Assembly (NCBI GenBank): GCA_019246375.1
Contig: JAFAQO010000309.1
Span: 1-5,006, forward strand
Origin: Mycobacterium sp.
Lineage (GTDB): Bacteria; Actinomycetota; Actinomycetes; Mycobacteriales; Mycobacteriaceae
Direction: 5' to 3'
DNA: 5,006 nucleotides
In this document: positions 1 through 5,006 of the stretch, one piece after another
Numbering within the stretch: the first letter of the stretch is position 1
Layout: each line of letters opens with the position of its first letter
Position numbers and translations under genes: made by a program
Notes under the pieces: model-generated
Databases searched by the model: none
What the model was told of the DNA's origin: nothing
The model's input: the letters and a program-made list of their open reading frames with translations, nothing else

Positions 1-654
1 GAACGCGAGTTGCCGGATTGGCTTTCCGCCGACGTGGCGATCCTCGGTGAGCCCACCGCGGGCTATATCGAAGCCGGCTGCCAGGGCACATTGCGTGTTG
101 TCATGCATGCCAGCGGGATTCGCTCACATTCAGCCCGCTCTTGGTTGGGCGACAACGCTATACACAAACTCAGTGGTGTGCTCGACCGACTGGCCGGCTA
201 TACGGCGCGCTGTGTCGAGATCGACGGTTGCCTATACCGCGAGGGTTTGTCGGCGGTGCGAATCGACGGCGGCATCGCCGGCAACGTCATTCCCGACGCC
301 GCGTCGGTGACGGTCAATTACCGCTTCGCGCCCGACCGGTCGGCGGCCGAGGCCCTGCAGCATGTGCACGACGTGTTCGAGGGCCTTGATGTGCGGATCG
401 AGCAGACCGATGTCGCAGCCGGCGCACTGCCCGGGCTCTCCAAGCCCGCTGCTAAGGCGCTCGTGGAGGCCGCAGCCGGACAGGTCCGAGCGAAATACGG
501 CTGGACTGACGTAGCCCGTTTCGCTGCCCGGGGCATACCCGCGGTGAACTACGGGCCGGGTGACCCGAATTTTGCGCACCGGCGCGACGAGCGGGTCCCG
601 GTCGACCAAATCGACGCTGCTGTGGACATGTTGCGCCGCTACCTGACGTCGTGA
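1..654 (+). CDS. dapE: Succinyl-diaminopimelate desuccinylase DapE, C-terminal part (5' end outside window)
   Basis: DapE is a cytoplasmic M20-family zinc hydrolase that cleaves N-succinyl-L,L-diaminopimelate to succinate and L,L-diaminopimelate, supplying meso-DAP for peptidoglycan and lysine. The frame is open from base 1 and ends in TGA at 652-654, giving 217 residues. The actinobacterial enzyme is about 354 residues, so about 137 N-terminal residues, including the first metal-binding His and Asp, lie to the left. Visible family signatures are ILGEPT with its metal-ligand Glu (codon 49-51), the lid/dimerisation-domain segment with the conserved His of [14 protein letters not shown] (codon 127-129), [14 protein letters not shown], and the C-terminal [15 protein letters not shown] with the metal-ligand His (codon 577-579). 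All expected residues of this half are present. A TTG at 10-12 is internal, not a start: homology continues through it. The last 16 bases overlap the 3' end of the convergent ATPase gene. Identification is firm; the motif roles are family knowledge. Confidence 0.96.
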   Translation, partial: ERELPDWLSADVAILGEPTAGYIEAGCQGTLRVVMHASGIRSHSARSWLGDNAIHKLSGVLDRLAGYTARCVEIDGCLYREGLSAVRIDGGIAGNVIPDAASVTVNYRFAPDRSAAEALQHVHDVFEGLDVRIEQTDVAAGALPGLSKPAAKALVEAAAGQVRAKYGWTDVARFAARGIPAVNYGPGDPNFAHRRDERVPVDQIDAAVDMLRRYLTS

Positions 655-2915
655 GCGCGCTGTGCCTGCGCGGCGGCGTCGGCGGCCGCTGGATGCAGCC
701 CGGCATCCGCCAAATCGGCGGCCGCGTCGGCCAGCGCCGCGGAATCACCGGCTGCCAGCGCGCGGGCATGAGCCAGCGTCAGTCTGCCGAGCACACAGTC
801 CACTTCAATGCAGAGGCGTTCGGCTCGATAGACAGCACGGGTGTCGCCGAGTCGTGCCGCGTCCTGCAGCGCCCGCAACGCGATCGCCGACTGTCCGCCG
901 CGTTCGGCGGCCTGCACGGCCTCCCGGGCGGCGTCGACCGCGCTCGTCGCGTCGCCACGTGCTGCCCTCGACCAGGCTTTGGCCAGCGCCAGCTCAGGCG
1001 TGAACAGCGCCGACTTCAGACCGTGCCGAGACTCGGCTCGACCGAGCGCTTTTGCCGCCTCGACCTGTTGACCTTGTTGACCTAGCGCCTGCGCGAGCAG
1101 CATCAGCGACAGCGGGCCCCACGAATAGCCCGTCCGCGCCAGCGCGTCGGCGGCCGGCCCGAGCAGCGCCACCGCGGCGTCGAAATCGCCCTGCGCGATC
1201 GCCACGTACGCCACCAACACTTCGCCGATCGCCCTGCCGGGCTGCTGCAACTCGGCGAAATCGGTGTAACGCTGCGCCAACGACCGTGCCGTGCGCAGCT
1301 GACCCATCATCACCAGCGTCGTGACCCGGGCGAAGCCGCTGGTGAACCGCAACAAACCCGGATGCTCACCGGCCACCGCGCGGGCGGCCAGCGCATCGAC
1401 GTCGTTGAACCGGCCGGTGCGGGCCGAGCACAGCGCCGCTGCCGACGCCGCCCATCCCACGCCCACCGGGTCGGCGTGCGGGGCTGCCAGCACCTCGCCG
1501 GCGATCCGCAAAGCGCGCAGCGGAGTGCCCGCGTTCATCGCGAACGTCGCCGCCAGCGCGTCCAGCGTGGCCCGGGCCGCCGGCGCCGAGACCCGGCTGC
1601 GTGTGGTCTGCAGGAAGGTGGTGGCCCGCTCCGGCTCGCTGAGCATCCAGAACTGGTTCGCCGCCCGCGGCAAGGCCCACGCCATCAGCTCGGTGTCCGA
1701 CAAGGTGTGGGGAGTCACCGCAGCCAACACCGCACCGGCTTCCCGGCCGCGGCCCTGCCAGGCCAGCGTGTACGCCAGCACCAACTGCGCCGCCAGCCCC
1801 TCCGACCGGTCCAGCGCCGAGCGCGCCAACCGCTCGGCCAATACCAGTTCGCCGAGCCGCAGCGCCTGCTGAGCCGCGGTGGTCACGTCGGCGACCGTGC
1901 CCGGGGTGTCGCTTTCGGCCGTCAGCGCTGCCAACCGCAGCTGATCGCTGACTTGGTCGGACGCCTGCTTCGACAACTGTGCGACTACCGACGTGTGCAG
2001 GGCCCGCGCGCGGTCGGATGCGAGCGCGGCGCGGACGCGCTTGATGTACAGCGGGTGGGCCGCGTACACCATGTTCCCGTGTGCAACCGCGCCGGAGGCT
2101 TCGGCTTCGGCGACGGCCCGCTCGCCCGCTAGCGCCGTCAGGTCGGCCCGGGGCAGCGGTTCGGCGACGGCCAGGTAGTCCAGCACGGTGCGCGCCGATG
2201 CCGGCACGCCGCTCAGGTACTCGTCGATCAGGCCGGACAGCGACAACCGTTCATCGTCGCGGCAGCGCCAACCGTCGTCGGTGCGCACCACGCCGCCGCC
2301 CTCAACGAGATGGCGCAGATACAGCGGGTTGCCGTGGCTGCGCCGGAATGCCTCTTCGACGGTCGCGGCCTCCAGCGGCGCGCCCAACGCCGACTCCAGC
2401 AACGCCGAAGTACCCGCCAGGTCCAGCGGCTCGACGTCGATCCGGGTCAGCAGGTTGTCGGTCCACAACGCCGTGACTACGTCAGGCAGGGCGGTTTCCG
2501 GGCCGACGGTGACGATCAGCCGCGCCGAACCGGTCAGCGCCAGCTGGTACACCAATGTGGCGGACAGACTGTCGAGTTCATGCGCGTCCTCAACGACCAG
2601 CAGCAGGTCGCTGTCCGGGTCGATGAGGGATTGACGCGCGGCCCGCAGCAGCGCGGCGGGTCGCCCGATCTCGGCGACGCGGATTAAGCGGCCGAAGGCG
2701 CCGAACGGGACGATGCGCGCCGACGGTGTGCCGGTCACCCAGCGAACGACGGTGGGCCGGTCCGGCGCGGCAAACCTCTCGGCAGCGACGCGGGCCAGCA
2801 GCGTCTTGCCGACCCCGTCGGGTCCGACCAGCACCGCGCCCGACACCTGGGGGCTCTCCAACGCGGCCGTCACTCGTCGGATTACCGATTCCTCCGGCGC
2901 AGCGACCCAGGGCAC
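639..2915 (-). CDS. Large P-loop ATPase with helical-repeat C-terminus, LAL/MalT-like but lacking a LuxR DNA-binding domain (Rv1204c/Rv1203c-like)
   Basis: This 758-residue protein opens with a STAND/AAA_16-type NTPase module: Walker A GPDGVGKT at residues 31-38, Walker [13 protein letters not shown] at about 103-114, and [14 protein letters not shown] at 194-207, a segment typical of large LuxR/MalT-type (LAL) regulators. From about 345 to 750 it is Ala/Leu-rich and helical, resembling degenerate TPR-like repeats (for example [19 protein letters not shown] near 574-592). LAL proteins normally continue about 100 residues past the [13 protein letters not shown] segment into a LuxR helix-turn-helix; this one stops at residue 758 with TAG (639-641), inside the dapE 3' end. 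The start is GTG at 2913-2915: an in-frame stop lies four codons upstream (2925-2927), no Shine-Dalgarno sequence precedes it, and a TAAAAT hexamer six bases upstream suggests a leaderless mRNA. No signal peptide or membrane segment is evident. A signal-responsive ATPase scaffold is inferred; ligand and partner are unknown. From memory, M. tuberculosis annotates this locus as two genes, Rv1204c and Rv1203c. Confidence 0.9.
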   Translation of the reverse strand: MPWVAAPEESVIRRVTAALESPQVSGAVLVGPDGVGKTLLARVAAERFAAPDRPTVVRWVTGTPSARIVPFGAFGRLIRVAEIGRPAALLRAARQSLIDPDSDLLLVVEDAHELDSLSATLVYQLALTGSARLIVTVGPETALPDVVTALWTDNLLTRIDVEPLDLAGTSALLESALGAPLEAATVEEAFRRSHGNPLYLRHLVEGGGVVRTDDGWRCRDDERLSLSGLIDEYLSGVPASARTVLDYLAVAEPLPRADLTALAGERAVAEAEASGAVAHGNMVYAAHPLYIKRVRAALASDRARALHTSVVAQLSKQASDQVSDQLRLAALTAESDTPGTVADVTTAAQQALRLGELVLAERLARSALDRSEGLAAQLVLAYTLAWQGRGREAGAVLAAVTPHTLSDTELMAWALPRAANQFWMLSEPERATTFLQTTRSRVSAPAARATLDALAATFAMNAGTPLRALRIAGEVLAAPHADPVGVGWAASAAALCSARTGRFNDVDALAARAVAGEHPGLLRFTSGFARVTTLVMMGQLRTARSLAQRYTDFAELQQPGRAIGEVLVAYVAIAQGDFDAAVALLGPAADALARTGYSWGPLSLMLLAQALGQQGQQVEAAKALGRAESRHGLKSALFTPELALAKAWSRAARGDATSAVDAAREAVQAAERGGQSAIALRALQDAARLGDTRAVYRAERLCIEVDCVLGRLTLAHARALAAGDSAALADAAADLADAGLHPAAADAAAQAQRAHDVR

Positions 2916-2921
2916 CGCCGG

Positions 2922-2927
2922 ATTTTA
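2922..2927 (-). promoter_or_regulatory. -10 hexamer TAAAAT of the ATPase gene, leaderless arrangement
   Basis: Read on the minus strand, TAAAAT fits the mycobacterial SigA-type -10 pattern TAnnnT. Only six bases (CCGGCG) separate it from the GTG start at 2915, so transcription would begin at or beside the start codon. The absence of any Shine-Dalgarno-like run before the GTG agrees with leaderless translation, which is common in mycobacteria. No convincing -35 box is seen; at the usual spacing the sequence is GC-rich and lies inside the palindrome at 2932-2951. The hexamer and its position are seen; promoter activity is inferred. Confidence 0.6.
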
Positions 2928-2931
2928 TGGC

Positions 2932-2951
2932 CCTGCGGCCCGGGCGGCAGG
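2932..2951. promoter_or_regulatory. 20-base near-perfect palindrome in the divergent intergenic region, candidate operator
   Basis: CCTGCGGCCCGGGCGGCAGG is self-complementary at 9 of 10 base pairs about an axis between 2941 and 2942; the single mismatch is G2937 with G2946, and symmetry stops beyond both ends. It starts four bases upstream of the ATPase -10 hexamer and covers the spacer and -35 position of that promoter, where a bound dimer would compete with RNA polymerase. Relative to the LOG start it lies about 50-70 bases upstream, a position compatible with activation. Under the leaderless model it is not transcribed from either promoter, so it would act as DNA, not as an RNA hairpin. 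The regulator is unknown, and chance symmetry in GC-rich DNA remains possible. Confidence 0.4.
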
Positions 2952-2988
2952 CAGATAGGCCCAAAATGCACGGCGCGCCCGGCTGGTC

Positions 2989-2994
2989 TACCTT
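2989..2994 (+). promoter_or_regulatory. -10 hexamer TACCTT of the LOG gene, leaderless arrangement
   Basis: TACCTT matches the mycobacterial TAnnnT -10 pattern and is followed by seven bases before the GTG at 3002, the spacing expected if transcription starts on the start codon. No Shine-Dalgarno-like sequence lies between. At a 17-base spacer the -35 position reads ATGCAC (2966-2971), only a weak match to TTGACA. The motif is seen; its use as a promoter is inferred. Confidence 0.5.
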
Positions 2995-3001
2995 TCGCAC
3001 T

Positions 3002-3565
3002 GTGCACCCCAAACGCGATGCGCCCCGGCAGTGGGCGGTCTGTGTGTACTGCGCGTCCGGGCCGACCCACCCGAAATTGCTGGCGCTGGCCGCCGAGCTG
3101 GGTGAGGCGATCGCCGAGCGCGGCTGGACGCTGGTGTGGGGCGGCGGCAACGTTTCTGCAATGGGCGCGCTGGCCACCGCAGCGCGCGGCCGCGGCGGCT
3201 GGACCGTCGGCGCAATACCCAAAATGCTCGTGCACCGTGAGCTTGCCGACACTGATGCCGACGAGCTGATCGTCACCGACACGATGCGTGAGCGTAAGCA
3301 GGTCATGGAGGATCGCGCCGACGCCTTTATCGCGCTGCCCGGCGGTATCGGCACATTGGAGGAGCTGTTCGAAACGTGGACCGCCGGCTACCTCGGTGTG
3401 CACGACAAACCTGTGGTGCTGCTTGACCCCAGCGGGCACTACGACGGGCTGCGGGCATGGCTGTACGGGCTGATCGACCGCGGATACGTCTCCCAGCTGG
3501 CCCTGGACCGGCTCGTAGTTGTCGACGAGGTGGGCGCCGCGCTGGCAGCCTGTGCACCCCGCTGA
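3002..3565 (+). CDS. LOG-family protein, probable cytokinin riboside 5'-monophosphate phosphoribohydrolase (Rv1205-like)
   Basis: LOG enzymes are cytoplasmic, Rossmann-like, usually dimeric hydrolases that split N6-modified adenosine monophosphates into the free cytokinin base and ribose 5-phosphate. From the GTG at 3002 the protein has 187 residues, the length I recall for M. tuberculosis Rv1205. Visible motifs are VCVYCASGPTHPK at the N-terminus, the nucleotide-binding loop WGGGNVSAMG at 46-55, the MRERKQVM segment at 95-102 with its catalytic-region Arg and Lys, and the LOG signature PGGIGTLEE at 113-121. The GGGxxGxMG loop has Ser52 where most LOG proteins have Gly. The frame is open upstream to 2726, antisense to the ATPase gene, but homology begins near residue 10. 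ATG 2966-2968 (199 residues, weak AGG six bases upstream) is an alternative; the GTG is preferred for its length and the TACCTT hexamer just before it. In M. tuberculosis the LOG homologue has been studied as a cytokinin-producing proteasome substrate; the same role here is inferred. Confidence 0.9.
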   Translation: MHPKRDAPRQWAVCVYCASGPTHPKLLALAAELGEAIAERGWTLVWGGGNVSAMGALATAARGRGGWTVGAIPKMLVHRELADTDADELIVTDTMRERKQVMEDRADAFIALPGGIGTLEELFETWTAGYLGVHDKPVVLLDPSGHYDGLRAWLYGLIDRGYVSQLALDRLVVVDEVGAALAACAPR

Positions 3566-3585
3566 TCCGGGCTAGCGCTGCACAT

Positions 3586-3591
3586 TAGGCT
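3586..3591 (+). promoter_or_regulatory. Possible -10 hexamer TAGGCT of the fadD6-type gene
   Basis: TAGGCT fits TAnnnT and sits in the 54-base gap between the LOG stop and the ligase start. A transcription start about seven bases downstream, near 3598-3599, would give a leader of about 20 bases that includes the GGGGGA ribosome binding site. The -35 region is weak (CTGATC at a 17-base spacer, overlapping the LOG stop codon). The ligase could therefore have its own promoter while also being read through from LOG. Confidence 0.35.
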
Positions 3592-3609
3592 GGCTGCGAT
3601 TCAGCGAAT

Positions 3610-3615
3610 GGGGGA
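3610..3615 (+). promoter_or_regulatory. Ribosome binding site GGGGGA deciding the ligase start
   Basis: A purine run GGGGGA ends four bases before the GTG at 3620-3622 and overlaps an in-frame ATG at 3608-3610. The spacing is slightly short but usable. It supports GTG 3620 over ATG 3608, because the ATG has no comparable purine run before it. Confidence 0.5.
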
Positions 3616-3619
3616 CACA

Positions 3620-5006
3620 GTGTCCGAACACGATTCCGGTACCCGCTCATCGGTCGGGCTGGTTGATATCGCCACCCGGCTGCCAGGTGTGTTGACCGAC
3701 GTACCGGTAATGCTCCGTGGCGCATTCACGGGGCTGCTCGCCCGGCCGACGTCCAAGACGTCGATCGGCAAGGTGTTTCAGGACCGGGCAGCCCGCTACG
3801 GCGATCGGATCTTCCTCAAGTTCGGCGACCAGCAGTTGACCTATCGCGAAGCGAATGCGAGCGCCAACCGGTACGCGGCGGTGCTTGCTGCGCGCGGTGT
3901 CGGCCACGGCGACGTTGTCGGCATCATCCTGCGCAATTCACCCAACGCCGTGCTGACGATGCTGGCGGTGGTCAAGTGCGGCGCTGTCGCCGGCATGATC
4001 AACTACCACCAGCGCGGCGAGGTACTGGCGCACAGTCTCGGTCTGCTCGACGCGAAGGTGCTCGTTGCGGAATCCGACCTGGTCGACGCCATCCGCGACA
4101 GTGGCGCTCCCGATGCTGACCCGTTGACGATCGAGGAACTGGAGCGACTGGCCGCTACCGCGCCCACGGGCAACCCGGCATCGGCTTCGGCGGTGCTGGC
4201 CAAGGACACCGCCTTTTACATCTTTACTTCGGGCACGACAGGGCACCCCAAGGCCAGCGTGATGACGCACCATCGGTGGTTGCGGGCGCTGGCCGTGTTC
4301 GGCGGCGCGGGCCTACGGCTGCACAGCAGCGACACTTTGTACAGCTGCCTGCCGCTGTACCACAACAACGCGCTCACGGTCGCCGTATCGTCGGTGCTCA
4401 ATTCCGGTGCGACGCTCGCCCTGGGCCGGTCGTTCTCGGCGTCGCGATTCTGGGACGAGGTGATCGCCAATGACGCCACCGCGTTCATCTACATCGGCGA
4501 GATCTGCAGGTATCTGCTCAACCAGCCGCCCAAGCCGACCGACCGCGCCCACAAAGTGCAGCTGATCGCCGGCAACGGGCTGCGTCCGGAGATCTGGGAG
4601 GAGTTCACCACCCGCTTCGGCATCGCCCGGGTGTGCGAGTTCTACGCCGCCAGCGAGGGCAACACGGCGTTCATCAACATCTTCAATGTGCCCAGAACCA
4701 CGGGCATCTCGCCGCTGCCGTTGGCATACGTGGAATATGACCCGGACACCGGCGCCCCGCTGCGCGACAAGTCTGGCCGGGTGCGGCGGGTCCCCGCCGG
4801 TGAGCCCGGTCTGCTGCTCAGCCCGGTCAACAAGCTGCAGCCGTTCGATGGTTACACAGATCCTACTGCGAGCGAAAAGAAATTGGTGCGCAACGCTTTC
4901 CGTGATGGCGACTGCTGGTTCAACTCCGGTGACGTGATGAGCCCGCAGGGCATGGGTCATGCCGCGTTCGTCGACCGGCTCGGCGACACTTTCCGCTGGA
5001 AGGGTG
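3620..5006 (+). CDS. fadD6: FadD6-type long/very-long-chain fatty acyl-CoA ligase, N-terminal part (3' end outside window)
   Basis: This ANL-superfamily enzyme, of the FATP-like branch, activates fatty acids with ATP to acyl-AMP and then acyl-CoA. The window holds 462 codons plus one base; M. tuberculosis FadD6 is about 597 residues as I recall, so about 135 C-terminal residues with the adenylation Lys are missing. The AMP-binding domain starts near residue 48. Motifs in order are the phosphate loop TSGTTGHPK at 203-211, YSCLPLYHNN at 241-250, the FATP-like YIGEICRYLLNQP, CEFYAASEGN at 339-348 with the A5 Glu, FNSGDV at 434-439 with the ATP-ribose Asp438, and DRLGDTFRWKG at 452-462 leading into the hinge. 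The reading frame is unbroken. The GTG at 3620 is preferred over ATG 3608 (four codons longer) because of the GGGGGA run and because the resulting N-terminus VSEHDSGTRSSVGLVDIATR aligns without gaps to the M. tuberculosis start as I remember it. The M. tuberculosis homologue has been linked to triacylglycerol accumulation in dormancy. Substrate chain length cannot be read from the sequence. Confidence 0.94.
   Translation, partial: MSEHDSGTRSSVGLVDIATRLPGVLTDVPVMLRGAFTGLLARPTSKTSIGKVFQDRAARYGDRIFLKFGDQQLTYREANASANRYAAVLAARGVGHGDVVGIILRNSPNAVLTMLAVVKCGAVAGMINYHQRGEVLAHSLGLLDAKVLVAESDLVDAIRDSGAPDADPLTIEELERLAATAPTGNPASASAVLAKDTAFYIFTSGTTGHPKASVMTHHRWLRALAVFGGAGLRLHSSDTLYSCLPLYHNNALTVAVSSVLNSGATLALGRSFSASRFWDEVIANDATAFIYIGEICRYLLNQPPKPTDRAHKVQLIAGNGLRPEIWEEFTTRFGIARVCEFYAASEGNTAFINIFNVPRTTGISPLPLAYVEYDPDTGAPLRDKSGRVRRVPAGEPGLLLSPVNKLQPFDGYTDPTASEKKLVRNAFRDGDCWFNSGDVMSPQGMGHAAFVDRLGDTFRWKG

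Noticed and set aside
10..12. TTG as the start of the dapE gene
   Set aside because: The frame is open to base 1 and the residues before it (ERE) continue the DapE homology; the true start lies outside the window.
1321..2687. Several plus-strand open frames inside the ATPase gene (for example 1321-1872, 1362-2132, 2188-2634)
   Set aside because: Compositions rich in Arg, Ser, Pro and Ala, no motifs, and the minus strand carries a continuous recognisable protein across the same span.
2726..3001. Upstream extension of the LOG reading frame (open frame from 2726)
   Set aside because: It runs antisense to the ATPase P-loop coding region, shows no similarity to LOG N-termini, and has no promoter or ribosome binding site; GC-rich DNA often leaves such frames open.
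2590..3439. Long minus-strand open frames across the LOG gene and divergent promoter (2590-3354 and 2882-3439)
   Set aside because: They are complementary shadows of LOG and of the ATPase N-terminus, with Arg/Pro/Ala-rich low-complexity translations and no recognisable domain.
3001..3560. Identical 10-base direct repeat TGTGCACCCC at 3001-3010 and 3551-3560, bracketing the LOG gene
   Set aside because: One copy covers the start codon region and the other encodes Cys-Ala-Pro near the C-terminus; repeats of ten bases are expected by chance in 5 kb of GC-rich DNA, and nothing suggests an insertion or attachment site.
3938..4960. Minus-strand open frames opposite the ligase (3938-4273, 4313-4960)
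   Set aside because: The plus strand encodes an uninterrupted acyl-CoA ligase with all expected motifs; the antisense translations show no domain.

Overview
The window looks like a piece of a mycobacterial chromosome. It is GC-rich with strong GC bias at third codon positions, it uses GTG starts, and its promoter-like hexamers fit the mycobacterial TAnnnT pattern. The gene order (dapE, large ATPase gene on the other strand, LOG-family gene, fadD6-type ligase) is the order I remember for Mycobacterium tuberculosis Rv1202 to Rv1206. The proteins are clearly homologous but not identical to my memory of the M. tuberculosis ones, so a non-tuberculosis mycobacterium is likely. I cannot name the species.

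Layout: (1) 1-654, plus strand, the C-terminal 217 residues of DapE (lysine/diaminopimelate pathway), cut by the left window edge. (2) 639-2915, minus strand, an intact 758-residue P-loop ATPase followed by a long alpha-helical repeat region. It resembles the large LuxR/MalT-type (LAL) regulators but ends where their DNA-binding domain should begin, and it overlaps the dapE 3' end by 16 bases. (3) 2916-3001, an 86-base divergent intergenic region with a TAnnnT hexamer placed for leaderless transcription in each direction, and a 20-base near-perfect palindrome between them. (4) 3002-3565, plus strand, a 187-residue LOG-family phosphoribohydrolase (cytokinin-releasing enzyme). (5) 3566-3619, a short gap with a probable promoter and ribosome binding site. 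(6) 3620-5006, plus strand, the first 462 residues of a FadD6-type fatty acyl-CoA ligase, cut by the right edge.

The genes do not form one pathway. DapE makes a precursor of peptidoglycan and lysine; LOG releases free cytokinin-type bases from nucleotide monophosphates; FadD6 activates fatty acids. The most regulatory-looking part is the divergent region between the ATPase and LOG genes, which could couple their transcription. No RNA genes, mobile elements, CRISPR arrays or phage genes were seen, and no gene-free stretch exceeds 300 bases. The region reads as conserved chromosomal backbone; the points of interest are the ATPase architecture and the compact divergent promoter, not a new defence or mobile system.
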